Assembly: GCF_031679605.1 (NCBI RefSeq)
Contig: NZ_CP117522.1
Coordinates: forward strand, 6,696,001-6,760,000
Length of the DNA: 64,000 bases
Source: Streptomyces luomodiensis
GTDB taxonomy: Bacteria > Actinomycetota > Actinomycetes > Streptomycetales > Streptomycetaceae
Direction: 5' to 3'
Shown here in pieces: positions 35,870-44,619 of the stretch. Every line of letters begins with the position of its first letter. Within the stretch, counting starts at the first letter, position 1. The notes under the pieces are model-generated. The model saw nothing but the letters and a program-made list of their open reading frames with translations. It did no database searches and was not told the origin of the DNA. The translations under genes were made by a program, and so were the position numbers.

Positions 35870-38800
35870 GTGAAGGCCATTCGTCGATTCAGCGTGCGCC
35901 CCGTGCTTCCGGAGCCCCTGCGACCGCTCAACCGGCTGGCGCGCAACCTGCGCTGGTCCTGGCACCCCGAGACCCGCGAGCTGTTCGAGTCCGTGGACCC
36001 CGAGGGATGGCGGGAGACGGGCGGCGACCCGGTACGGCTGCTGGGCGCCGTACCCGTCTCCCGGCTGGCGGCCCTCGCCGAGGACCGCGCCTTTCTGCGC
36101 CGCCTCACGGCGGCCGCGGACGACCTGCACGACTATCTGACGGCTCCCCGCTGGTACCAGGGGCTGACCGCCGCACACCAGGGGCGGCCCGCCGCGGATT
36201 CGCCGTCCGGCGCGGGTTCGCCGTCCGGCGCGGGTTTGCCGTCTGGCGGTGCGGGTTCGTCGTCCGGCGGCGCGGGGTCACCGTCCGACGCGGGTTCGCC
36301 GTCCGGCGGTGCGGGGTCACCGCCCGGCGGCGCCGGTTCGCCGTCTGGCGGCGCGGGGTCACCGTCCGGCCCGCCCCTGCCCTCCGGGCTGCCGTCCACC
36401 GCCCCCGTACCCTCCGCCGAGGACGGCGCCGGGCTGCCGTCCACCGCCCCCGTACCCTCCGCCGAGGCCCGTGACGAGCCGCCGTCCGGCGCGCACGAAG
36501 GGGGGGACCGCCGCGCACGAAGGGGGGACCGCCGCCGAGGCCCGCGGCGGGCCGCCGCTGGGCTCGCTCGCACCGTCCGGTGAGGACCGGGCCGGGCCGC
36601 CGCCGGGCCCGGGGTCGTCGCCAGGCTCCGGGCCGCTGCCTGCCGGACCGCGGTCCGGCAGGCCCGCGCCCTCCGTACCGCCGCTCTCCGTACCGCCGCC
36701 GGGCGGGCCGGCGCCCTCCCCGCTGCCCGCCGCGATCGCCTACTTCTCGCCGGAGTTCGGGATCACCGCCGCCCTGCCCCAGTACTCCGGCGGCCTGGGC
36801 ATCCTCGCCGGTGACCACCTCAAGGCCGCCAGCGATCTCGGCGTGCCCCTGATGGGCGTCGGACTGCTCTACCGCCACGGCTACTTCCGCCAGTCGCTCT
36901 CCCGCGAGGGCTGGCAGCAGGAGCACTATCCGCTCCTGGACCCCGACGAGCTGCCGCTCACCCGGCTGTGCGAGGCGGACGGCCGGCCCGTCCGGATCGC
37001 GCTCACCCTGCCCGGCGGCCGCCCGCTGTCCGCACGCGTGTGGCTGGCCCAGGTGGGCAGGGTGCCGCTGCTGCTGCTCGACTCCGACGTGGAGGAGAAC
37101 GGTCGCGGCGAGCGCGATGTCACCGACCGGCTCTACGGCGGCGGCAGCGAGCACCGGCTGCGTCAGGAGATGCTGCTGGGCATCGGCGGTGTGCGCGCCG
37201 TGCGCGCGTACTGCCGACTGACCGGCCACCCCGAACCCGAGGTGTTCCACACCAACGAGGGGCACGCCGGTTTCCAGGGCCTGGAGCGCATCCGCGAACT
37301 GATGGCCGACGGGGCGGACTTCGATGCCGCCCACGAGGCGGTGCGGGCCGGGACCGTCTTCACCACCCACACCCCCGTCCCCGCCGGTATCGACCGCTTC
37401 GACCGCGAGCTGGTGGCCCGCCACTTCGGCGCCGACGCCGAGTTGCCCGGGATCGAGGTCGAGCGCGTCCTCGCCCTCGGCAGGGAGACCTACCCCGGCG
37501 GTGAGCCCGATCTCTTCAACATGGCCGTGATGGGGCTGCGCCTGGCCCAGCGCGCCAACGGGGTCTCGACGCTGCACGGCCGCGTCAGCCGGGAGATGTT
37601 CGCGGGCCTCTGGCCGGGATTCGACCCCGAGGAGGTGCCCATCACCTCCGTCACCAACGGGGTGCACGCCCCCACCTGGACGGCGCCCGAGGTCACCCGG
37701 CTCGGCGCCCGCCGGTTCGGCCCCCTCTCCGACGGCGAGCTCTGGGAGCTCCGCCGCACCCTGCGCAAGCGGCTGGTCACCGAGGTCCGGCAGCGGCTGT
37801 ACGACTCCTGGCGGCAGCGCGGCGCGGGCACCGCCGAACTCGGCTGGATCGACGGGGTGCTCGACCCCGACGTCCTCACCATCGGCTTCGCCCGCCGCGT
37901 CCCCTCCTACAAGCGGCTCACCCTGATGCTGCGCGACCGGGACCGGCTGATGGAGCTGCTGCTCCACCCCGAGCGGCCGATCCAGATCGTCGTCGCGGGC
38001 AAGGCCCATCCGGCCGACGACGGCGGCAAGCGGCTGGTCCAGGAACTCGTCCGGTTCGCCGACGACCCCCGGGTCCGCCACCGCCTGGTGTTCCTGCCCG
38101 ACTACGGCATGGGCATGGCCCAGATGCTCTACCCCGGCTGCGACGTCTGGCTCAACAACCCGCTGCGCCCGCTGGAGGCGTGCGGCACCAGCGGCATGAA
38201 AGCGGCCCTGAACGGCTGCCTCAACCTCTCCGTCCTGGACGGCTGGTGGGACGAGTGGTACCACCCGGACTTCGGCTGGGCCATCCCCACCGCCGACGGC
38301 GACGCCATCGACGACACCCGCCGCGACGACCTGGAGGCCGCCGCCCTCTACGACCTGCTGGCACAGCGGGTCGCCCCGCGCTTCTACGACCACGGCCCGG
38401 ACGGCCTCCCCGGCCGCTGGATCGACATGGTCCGGCGCACCCTCACCACCCTCGGCCCCAAGGTGCTCGCGGGCCGCATGGTGCGCGAGTACGTCGAGCG
38501 GCTCTACGTTCCGGCCGCCCGCTCCCACCGCGCCCTGACCCCCACGGCGGCCGCCGGACTGGCCACCTGGAAGGCCCGCCTGCGCGCCGCCTGGCCGGAC
38601 GTCGCGGTCGACCACGTCGAGGCCCAGCTCACCCCGCCCGCCCCGGGCGGCGCCGCCGAACTCGGCTCCACGCTCTCCCTCCGCGTACGGGTGCGCCTGG
38701 GCGGCCTGGACCCGGCGGACGTGGCGGTCCAGGCGGTGGCGGGCCGCGTCGACGACGCCGACTGCATCACCGACCCCACCCCCGTCCCCCTCAAACCCAC

Positions 38801-38987
38801 CACGGGCCCCGACCCCGAGGGCCGCCACCTCTACGAGGGCCCCCTCGCCCTCGACCGCACCGGCCCCTTCGGCTACACGGTCCGCGTCCTCCCCGCCCAC
38901 CGCCTCCTGTCGCACCACGCCGAACCGGGCCTGATCGCGGTCCCGTCGGAGGCGACATCCGAAGCCGCCGGAGTCCTGATGCGCTGA
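35870..38987 (+). CDS. glgP: Alpha-glucan phosphorylase, with internal frameshift
   Basis: A GT35 phosphorylase releasing glucose 1-phosphate from alpha-glucan. The N-terminal domain (35870-36180, KAIRRFSVRPVLPEPLRPL) is in one frame; the catalytic part (36735-38987, YFSPEFGI onward, PLP-lysine motif GTSGMKAALNG) is in the next. Between them lies about 185 codons of Ser/Gly/Pro-rich repeats. The shift maps to a run of seven Gs (36500-36506): a duplicated 21-nt unit follows with six Gs, and dropping one G restores a continuous frame. So the gene is either a sequencing-error victim, slippage-controlled, or recently broken. The GTG start fits the family N-terminus although no clear ribosome site precedes it. 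Confidence 0.85.
36190..36440 (+). repeat. Tandem repeat array inside glgP
   Basis: Many copies of a 15-18 nt unit like CCGTCCGGCGCGGGTTCG encode (S/A)GSPSGGAG-type peptide. A second pair of about 48-nt units (GGGCTGCCGTCCACCGCC at 36390 and again at 36432) follows. It sits between the conserved N-terminal domain and the catalytic domain. Confidence 0.8.
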
Positions 38988-39074
38988 GCAGGTGACGGCT
39001 AGACTGGCGGTGGACCGTGGAGCACGGGGGAGTGTTGCACTCATGTCCGACGTCATGTGGTGCACGGAAAAAGC

Positions 39075-39200
39075 CGGCCGGACGGCCGGAATTGCCGCGG
39101 TCCCGGAGAGCTCTGTTCTCCGTAGCACGCATTGAGATCTTGGACGTCGGCAGGACCTCAGCTGACCACCATACGAGGTGGTCGGGCTGAGCCTGCCGGG
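39075..39200 (+). ncRNA. Structured leader upstream of a 51-aa membrane peptide (candidate)
   Basis: Three hairpins occur in series: CCGGCC/GGCCGG near 39080, GGAGA/TCTCC near 39105, and a long stem at 39149-39197 with three nested exact helices (GGCAGG/CCTGCC, CTCAG/CTGAG, GACCACC/GGTGGTC) closing a 6-nt loop. It ends 43 nt before the GTG of the small peptide gene. It matches no riboswitch class I know. Confidence 0.35.
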
Positions 39201-39240
39201 CCATCGGTTCGACCACCCGACGTGAGGGGTGTGAGAACTG

Positions 39241-39396
39241 GTGGACTGGGACACCGTCACCCTGCTCGTGCTCGCCGCCTTCGGCCTGGCCGGGCTGATA
39301 CTGACCCTGGCAGCGGAACTCCTGTCCAAGGTCCCGGCCGTCATCGAGGCGTGGCGCCGGGTGCGGAGCACATGGCGCGGAGGCGACGACGGCTAG
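39241..39396 (+). CDS. Small single-pass membrane protein, 51 aa
   Basis: It starts GTG at 39241. Residues 6-24 form a hydrophobic helix (VTLLVLAAFGLAGLILTLA), followed by an amphipathic, basic stretch (VIEAWRRVRSTWRG) ending DDG. GTGAGAA-type purines precede the start. No family is recognised. Size and charge pattern would suit a small regulatory membrane peptide or a type I-like toxin; both are guesses. Confidence 0.5.
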   Translation: MDWDTVTLLVLAAFGLAGLILTLAAELLSKVPAVIEAWRRVRSTWRGGDDG

Positions 39397-39539
39397 GCAG
39401 CGGTTTCGTTTGGATCATGGTCAGTTCATGGCTGGGGAGCCTTGACCTGGGCTGGGAGCCGTGTACACCGTTCCCCCGGCTCGTCCGAGCCAGCCAGGGC
39501 CAGGGCCCACGGCGCCGCTTCTTCATGTGAGGTTGTCCC

Positions 39540-39956
39540 ATGAGTCATCTCGCCGATCGTGCCGCCATCCACGATCTCAACACTCGTTACGCGGTTGCTT
39601 TCGACGGCTTCCGGCTGGATGAGTCCTCCGGCTGCTGGGCCGAGGATGGCGTCCTCGATGAACGCGAGACCGGCTTCGGCCTGTTCCAAGGGCGCGAGGC
39701 GATAAGCGACTTCTTCCGCGACTCACTCTTCGCCCATGCCCGCAACGTCATCCACGTCATGTTCAACCACCTGGTGACGGACATCGAGGGCGACCGCGCG
39801 GCGGGGAGTGTCTTCTGTCTCGTGGAAGTGGTGAAGAACGACGGCGGCTACGTTCGCTCCCACGTCAAGTACGAGGACGAATACGTTCGCGTGGACGGAC
39901 AGTGGAAGTTTGGCAGCCGCGTCATCAAGCCGTCCTTCCCGGGCGCCCCGTCATGA
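39540..39956 (+). CDS. NTF2/SnoaL-like protein
   Basis: A 138-residue single-domain protein of the cone-shaped NTF2-like fold: an N-terminal helix pair (HDLNTRYAVAFD), GREAISDFF, and the terminal strands (YEDEYVRVDGQWKFGSRVI) typical of the SnoaL_4 group. Members act as small hydratases, isomerases or binding proteins; the substrate is unknown. The ATG has GAGG 7 nt upstream. Confidence 0.8.
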   Translation: MSHLADRAAIHDLNTRYAVAFDGFRLDESSGCWAEDGVLDERETGFGLFQGREAISDFFRDSLFAHARNVIHVMFNHLVTDIEGDRAAGSVFCLVEVVKNDGGYVRSHVKYEDEYVRVDGQWKFGSRVIKPSFPGAPS

Positions 39957-40081
39957 GCCCGGGGAAGTTCCATGTGGATCACCTTGCGGACCAGAGGAAG
40001 ATGCCTGCGATGTGATGCCGGTGGCTTCGTGCGCTGACCCGGCTTGACCCTCACGTCGCGTGAGGCTGTTGGGTGGGGCGC

Positions 40082-40618
40082 ATGAGCGACTACTACAACG
40101 CGTTCGAGATGAGCCCCGTGCCCACTCCCGGCCCGGACGCGGTTCCGCCGGAGCCGTTCCGTGGCATCTATGGAATGCCCGCGTTCGTGACGATCCCCAC
40201 GAGCGATCTGGCGGAGTCGGTGGACTTCTGGGTGCGTGGGCTCGGGTTCTTCGAGCTGTTCAGCATCCCCGGCGGCGTTGTGCATCTGCGCCGATGGGCG
40301 TTCCAGGACGTACTCCTCGTCCCGGCGGGGAGCGTTCCGGAGCGGGCGCCGGCGATCAGCGTCAGTTTCGCGTGTGTGCTCAACGAGGTCGATTCCCTTG
40401 TCGGGGCCTGTCGCGCGGTGCGCCCGGACTCGGTCGACGGTCCACGGGACACTCCCTGGAACACCCGCGACGTGGAGGTGATCACCCCCGAGAACGCACG
40501 GATCGTTTTCACCGCGGCGAAGCCCTTCGACCCGGCCAGTCAGGAGGCGCGGAACCTTGAAGCCGTCGGCATCACCGCACCGGGCGTCGGGCGCGGCGAC
40601 AATGAGGACCATGCCTGA
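40082..40618 (+). CDS. VOC (glyoxalase/bleomycin-resistance fold) protein
   Basis: A 178-residue protein with one vicinal-oxygen-chelate module pair: PAFVTIPTSDLAESVDFWVRG in the first half and the NTRDVEVITPENARIVF strand in the second. Metal ligands are not obvious. Such proteins bind antibiotics or act as dioxygenases or isomerases. Its stop overlaps the MerR start by 8 nt, so the two are probably a regulated pair. Confidence 0.75.
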   Translation: MSDYYNAFEMSPVPTPGPDAVPPEPFRGIYGMPAFVTIPTSDLAESVDFWVRGLGFFELFSIPGGVVHLRRWAFQDVLLVPAGSVPERAPAISVSFACVLNEVDSLVGACRAVRPDSVDGPRDTPWNTRDVEVITPENARIVFTAAKPFDPASQEARNLEAVGITAPGVGRGDNEDHA

Positions 40619-41414
40619 CGCAATCGACGCCGAAGGCCTGACCGTCGGCCAGGTCTCGGCGCGTCTGGGCGTGACCGTCCGCGCGCTGCACCACTGGGAC
40701 GAGACCGGCCTGGCGCGACCGTCGCTGCGCACGGCCGCCGGATACCGGCTCTACACCGCCGCTGATCTGGAACGCCTGCACCGCGTCGTCGTCTACCGTG
40801 AGCTCGGCCTCGGCCTGGACCGGATCCGGGCCATCCTGGACGACCAGGCGGCGGACGTGCCCGGCGCGTTGCGCGCGCAGCGCGCCCAGGTCGCGGAACG
40901 GATCGACCGACTCCAGCAGCTCAGCGCCGGACTGGACCGGATGATCGACGCCCACGAGCGCGGCCTGCTGCTGACCGCCGAGCAGCAGGCCGCGATCTTC
41001 GGCCCCCAGTGGAACCCGGACTGGCCCGCCCAGGCCCGTCAGCGCTACGGAGACACGACGCAATGGCGGCAGTACGCCGAAGCCGCAGCCGGTCGCGGTC
41101 CGCAGGAATGGCAGACCGTCGCCGACGCCGTCACCGACCTCGACCGCGCCCTCGCAGATGCGATGGACGCCGGCGTCACACCTGGCAGCCCTGAAGCGAA
41201 TCAACTCGTCGAGCGGCACCGCGAAGTCTTCGCGTCGTACTTTCCCCTCACCCGGCAGATGCAGGTCTGTCTCGGCCGCATGTATGAGGCCGACCCGGGA
41301 TTCGCCGCCCACTACGACGGCGTCCGCACCGGCCTCGCCACGTGGTTCCGCCGCATCATCGACGCCAGCGCACGCGCCCACGGCATCGACCCCGACACCG
41401 CGACCTGGCAGTGA
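40611..41414 (+). CDS. MerR-family regulator with TipAS-type domain
   Basis: A 267-residue regulator. The MerR helix-turn-helix (about 8-75, LTVGQVSARLGVTVRALHHW; TAAGYRLYTAADLERL) is followed by a coiled-coil dimer helix and a TipAS-like drug-binding domain (about 150-265). TipAS proteins bind thiopeptides and other hydrophobic drugs. The ATG at 40611 overlaps the end of the VOC gene; GAGG is 3 nt upstream. An ATG at 40602 is the alternative. Confidence 0.85.
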   Translation: MPDAIDAEGLTVGQVSARLGVTVRALHHWDETGLARPSLRTAAGYRLYTAADLERLHRVVVYRELGLGLDRIRAILDDQAADVPGALRAQRAQVAERIDRLQQLSAGLDRMIDAHERGLLLTAEQQAAIFGPQWNPDWPAQARQRYGDTTQWRQYAEAAAGRGPQEWQTVADAVTDLDRALADAMDAGVTPGSPEANQLVERHREVFASYFPLTRQMQVCLGRMYEADPGFAAHYDGVRTGLATWFRRIIDASARAHGIDPDTATWQ

Positions 41415-41524
41415 GCGAGGGGCCGGGAGCCCGCGCCCGTGGGGCTGTCTGACCAGTGCCTGTGCCGCTCGGAGACGGTCTTCTGGCTGTCGTTATCAGC
41501 GATCCGCAGTAGGGACCTCAGAGC

Positions 41525-41690
41525 GTGCCCCAGCTCGATACGGTGACGCTGGACTTCATGACGGTTGCGAGTTTCTGGATGCGGAGGCTCAACTGGCGAA
41601 ATACCGGTCCGTCCTGGACCGGCTGGAGGAGACCGCGCTGACTCCGGAAGCGTCGCGCGATCTGATGCACCTCGTCGCTCTCGACGCCCG
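41525..41690 (+). pseudogene. Decayed C-terminus of an XRE/DUF5753 regulator
   Basis: Two fragments in different frames join into the C-terminal end of the XRE-DUF5753 family: VPQLDTVTLDF (from 41525), then, shifted near 41558, GCEFLDAEAQLAKYRSVLD and LEETALTPEASRDLMHLVA. The rest of the regulator is absent. It sits just before a DUF397 gene, where an intact XRE gene usually lies. Confidence 0.6.
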
Positions 41691-41705
41691 AGAAGGGAAC
41701 CGTAC

Positions 41706-41906
41706 GTGTCTGAATGCCGCTGGCAGAAGTCCTCCTACAGCGTGGAGGGGTCCAATTGCCTGTATGTCGCAGCGGGGGAGCGCGACACGATAATGCTCCG
41801 CGAGAGCGAACAACCCGAGGTCGTCCTGTCGACCACTCGGGCGCGCCTGAGAACCTTCATACGTGCCGCCAAGGCGGGCCAGTTCGACCACGTTACCGAG
41901 TGCTGA
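41706..41906 (+). CDS. DUF397 protein (copy 1)
   Basis: A 66-residue protein beginning with the family motif WQKSSYS, followed by NCLYVA and the conserved acidic/Arg C-terminal half. DUF397 proteins are small partners of XRE-type regulators in actinomycetes, where the pair can work like an antidote and DNA-binding protein. The GTG start has GGGAA 5 nt upstream. Its 3' 135 nt are almost identical to copy 2. Confidence 0.8.
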   Translation: MSECRWQKSSYSVEGSNCLYVAAGERDTIMLRESEQPEVVLSTTRARLRTFIRAAKAGQFDHVTEC

Positions 41907-42209
41907 CATCGCTCGATGTCTCGCACCGGAAGCCATCGCCTCGAACAGACGAGTCCCGCGACTTCATCCATGGCCTCATCCAAGAACTGTGACAAGGAGC
42001 GGCACATGAACCCGGTGTCTTGGCGTCAGTCTTCGTACTGCCAGGAATCAGCCTCGTGCGTCAATGTGGCCAGAGGGGAGCGCGACACGATAATGCTCCG
42101 CGAGAGCGAACAACCCGAGGTCGTCCTGTCGACCACTCGGGCGCGCCTGAGAACCTTCATACGTGCCGCCAAGGCGGGCCAGCTCGACCACGTTACCGAG
42201 TGCTGACAT
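41775..42209 (+). repeat. 135-nt near-identical direct repeat in two DUF397 genes
   Basis: Positions 41775-41909 and 42075-42209 match at all but one base (41883/42183), exactly 300 nt apart. Flanking and 5' gene sequences are diverged. Confidence 0.9.
42006..42206 (+). CDS. DUF397 protein (copy 2)
   Basis: A 66-residue paralogue of the upstream gene: the first 22 residues diverge (WRQSSYCQESASCVNVARG) and the remainder differs by one residue (Leu for Phe near the end). The ATG has AAGGAG 7 nt upstream. It is convergent with the XRE gene, which ends at 42258. Confidence 0.8.
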   Translation: MNPVSWRQSSYCQESASCVNVARGERDTIMLRESEQPEVVLSTTRARLRTFIRAAKAGQLDHVTEC

Positions 42210-42257
42210 TGGCCGACGCTCGCATCCGTATCCGATGACGTGGACCCGGACGGTGAT

Positions 42258-43100
42258 CTATGAGCGACTCAGACTGGCCCTTGCGCGTGCGATCAGACGG
42301 TGCGCCTGAGCTCCGTAGGCGGCGGTCTCGCTGAGCCGTTCCCACACGCGTTTGTACAGGGCGACATCATCCGCTGACTCAAGATGCAGCTCGGTGTTGA
42401 TCGTTTCGACGATCACACGCTCGTCGTCGAAGATCCAGAAACCATGCTTGGGCGTGAGCTTGAGAGGGGCGCCGAGTGGGATGACGCCGAATGAGACGCG
42501 GCTCATCCCGATGATGCCGACGAGCCGGTCAAGCTGTGCCGCCATCACGTCGCGGGGGCAGACCAGGGCGTGCAGTACGCCCTCCCAGATGAGGATGTCG
42601 AAGCGCTTGCCCGGTTCGTAGAGAACCTCCTGCCGCTTGACCCGCGCCCGTACCGCCTCTTCGGTGTCCCGCGGCGTCCGCATCAGTTCGGCGTTCTGCA
42701 GCAGCAGGCAGCGGGCGTACTCCGGAATCTGCAACAAGCCCGGGACGACAGTGGCCTCGTAGCCCTGGAGGGTCGAAGTCCGGCGGTATTCAACGACGTA
42801 TTTCTCCTGTACGCCGCGATGGCCGGAAGCGAGTTGGCGCCGCCACGATCGCTGCTGTGATTCGAGTCCGCGTAGACGTGCCTTCAGGTCCTCGGCCTCG
42901 GAGCGGGCGCCAACCGCGCCGGCCCATGCGTCGAGGTCTCTGGCGGTGGCGGTCTGTTTGCCGTTCTCCAGCCTTGAGACCTTCGAACGCTGCCAGCCGA
43001 GTCGGGCCGCCAGTTCCTTGCCGTTGAGACCGGCCTCGGTGCGCAGCTCCCTTAGCCGCGCACCGAGGGCGATACGGCCGACCTGAAAGTCAGTGCTCAC
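42258..43100 (-). CDS. XRE-family regulator with DUF5753 domain
   Basis: A 280-residue DNA-binding protein. The N-terminal helix-turn-helix (about 8-65, LRELRTEAGLNGKELAARLG; SKVSRLENGKQTA) is followed by the DUF5753 domain (YEATVVPGLLQIPEYAR; LIWEGVLHALV). This is the standard partner of DUF397 and DUF6879 proteins. The GTG start overlaps the stop of the DUF6879 gene (GTGA), so the two are coupled. Confidence 0.88.
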   Translation of the reverse strand: MSTDFQVGRIALGARLRELRTEAGLNGKELAARLGWQRSKVSRLENGKQTATARDLDAWAGAVGARSEAEDLKARLRGLESQQRSWRRQLASGHRGVQEKYVVEYRRTSTLQGYEATVVPGLLQIPEYARCLLLQNAELMRTPRDTEEAVRARVKRQEVLYEPGKRFDILIWEGVLHALVCPRDVMAAQLDRLVGIIGMSRVSFGVIPLGAPLKLTPKHGFWIFDDERVIVETINTELHLESADDVALYKRVWERLSETAAYGAQAHRLIARARASLSRS

Positions 43101-43633
43101 ACAGACGACGGTACCTGTGCCTGAAACTCCCTGGTCGGTACGGCGTGGTGCCATGCGGCATCACGGACCTGACAGGCGCGGACCACTGATTCCGCGTCCT
43201 CCAGGACGCGCACGCCGAGTGTCGTTCCCGCACTGTCGATGACGAACTTGACGACGGAGCGGGAATCGAACAGCCAGAAGTCATAGTCCGGCAGACCGAT
43301 ACGTGCCGCGTCCGACCGGAAGAGATTCCGGATGTCCTCTCCGGCCTCGACGTTGCCGAGCCCGGATGCGAGCAGGAACCGTTGCCCCTCTGTGGGAGGC
43401 TGATCCACCAGCCGCACTCGCTCGTAGCGCTTGCCCCGCATCGTCTGTTCGCGGACGTTGGCGTGCCAGGGGCTGTCCGGGTCGTAGCCGAAGGTCTCCC
43501 CACGTTGGAAGCGCGGCCAGTTGGGGCTGGCGAGGTCGGAGGCGTAGCCCCGCTGTGTCTCAAGCCGCCATGCGGTGTGCTCGAATTCATCGAAGAAGTG
43601 CGAGACGTCGTCGAAGGGAATGAGGTCGGGCAC
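43097..43633 (-). CDS. DUF6879 family protein
   Basis: A 178-residue protein with IPFDDVSHFFDEFEHTAWRLE at the N-terminus and the terminal DYDFWLFDSRSVVKFVID region characteristic of DUF6879, a family found next to XRE regulators in Streptomyces. The GTG start has GGAG 8 nt upstream. The biochemical role is unknown; fixed linkage suggests a partner or ligand-sensing subunit of the XRE protein. Confidence 0.8.
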   Translation of the reverse strand: MPDLIPFDDVSHFFDEFEHTAWRLETQRGYASDLASPNWPRFQRGETFGYDPDSPWHANVREQTMRGKRYERVRLVDQPPTEGQRFLLASGLGNVEAGEDIRNLFRSDAARIGLPDYDFWLFDSRSVVKFVIDSAGTTLGVRVLEDAESVVRACQVRDAAWHHAVPTREFQAQVPSSV

Positions 43634-43638
43634 GTTTT

Positions 43639-43842
43639 CTACTCCTTGGGTGCGTAACGCGTCAGCAACTCGCGCGGGACGACGACGAATGCCTCCGACT
43701 CCTTGACGTCTCGGAGCTGGGCAAGGTGCTTGGAGTCGGTGAGCAGATCCCCCTGGACGGCAAGATCGCCGGTTTCTTCGATCTCGTACAGCGTTGGACA
43801 GTTGCCGTGCTCGGACGTTGTGCCGAGGAACCTCAACGCCAT
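43639..43842 (-). CDS. Small conserved protein, 67 aa, in DUF6879-XRE operon
   Basis: It begins MALRFLGTTSEHGNCPTLYE and ends FVVVPRELLTRYAPKE, a complete small protein with good Streptomyces codon use. GGAGG is 9 nt before the ATG. It ends 5 nt before the DUF6879 start, making the first gene of a three-gene operon. I have seen similar genes in this position; no function is known. Confidence 0.75.
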   Translation of the reverse strand: MALRFLGTTSEHGNCPTLYEIEETGDLAVQGDLLTDSKHLAQLRDVKESEAFVVVPRELLTRYAPKE

Positions 43843-44178
43843 GGCATTCCCCCTCCTGTCGGAAGTCGATCAGGTCATCAGAATGTCGCGGATAACGTCG
43901 GCGTGTTAGCTGATTGCGCGGGATTGCGGCTGTCATTCACCCCTGCGTGTCGCTCTTGGCTTCTCTGGGTGCGCGGAAGCCGGCAGTCGTCAGGTATGTC
44001 GCTCGACACGAGAGTGCGGGCTGGTCCATGAACCGGGCACGGCGTCCGGTACCAGCCCGTCTGGCCACGACAGCGACGCGCCCGAGCTCGTCGAGCAACT
44101 TCGAGCAATCGCGTTGAGCAGCCATGAGTGCGCTCCGTAGCGTCTCCGTCACCCACTCGCACGGAGAAGTTGGCAGCC
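43843..44178. other. Divergent gap with one weak small ORF
   Basis: The 336 nt separate the 67-aa gene from a rightward hypothetical gene. A minus-strand frame of 62 codons (43937-44125, MAAQRDCSKLLDELGRVAVV onward) has GGAG 7 nt upstream and could be a small gene, but no family is recognised and its 3' part looks arbitrary. Base composition is less GC-rich than its surroundings. Confidence 0.3.
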
Positions 44179-44490
44179 ATGAGAATCACCGATGAGGCCA
44201 TCGACGGCATGCGTTCCGAGCGTCACCGCGCGGCCGGAGCCGAGGCGAGAGCCGTCGCTGAACTGCTTCGCGAGGCGCTGGGCCGTCTCGGTTTCATCCC
44301 GGACGTGGCCGTGCCCCACGGCGAAATGGACGAGGCTCTGTGCTGGCCGGTTCTGCGGGGTGAGGTGACGGTCTCGGGGCATCTGATGGTGGCTCTGGGA
44401 CGTATTCCGCTGGATAGCGCGAATCGGCTCGCGGACATTCTCATGCGCGCCGCGCTGGGGGAGCGGACCACGAAGGCCACCGCTCGGTGA
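44179..44490 (+). CDS. Hypothetical protein, 103 aa
   Basis: A helical, acidic/basic protein (ITDEAIDGMRSERHRAAGAEARAVAELLREALG) with a C-terminal segment VSGHLMVALGRIPLDSANRLADIL. It is not recognised. The ATG is 12 nt after GGAG. The frame remains open past its stop toward the 37-aa ORF, hinting that the two were once joined or are neighbours by duplication. Confidence 0.6.
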   Translation: MRITDEAIDGMRSERHRAAGAEARAVAELLREALGRLGFIPDVAVPHGEMDEALCWPVLRGEVTVSGHLMVALGRIPLDSANRLADILMRAALGERTTKATAR

Positions 44491-44619
44491 GCCGTTTCTG
44501 AGACCCCCGTCCCGGCTGGACCGGAGCCCTGGCAGGTCGAGCCCAGCGCGGAACGGGTGCATGTGCACGACGGCGCGAGGAGGGCCCTCGCGCTGACCGC
44601 ACCGGAGGGAATCATCTCG

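Noticed and set aside
36105..39371. 1088-codon minus-strand frame
   Set aside because: Antisense to glgP; it merely reflects GC-skewed codon use.
41565..41906. DUF397 copy 1 with a 47-residue N-terminal extension
   Set aside because: The extension is out-of-frame sequence of the XRE remnant; the GTG at 41706 starts the family motif.
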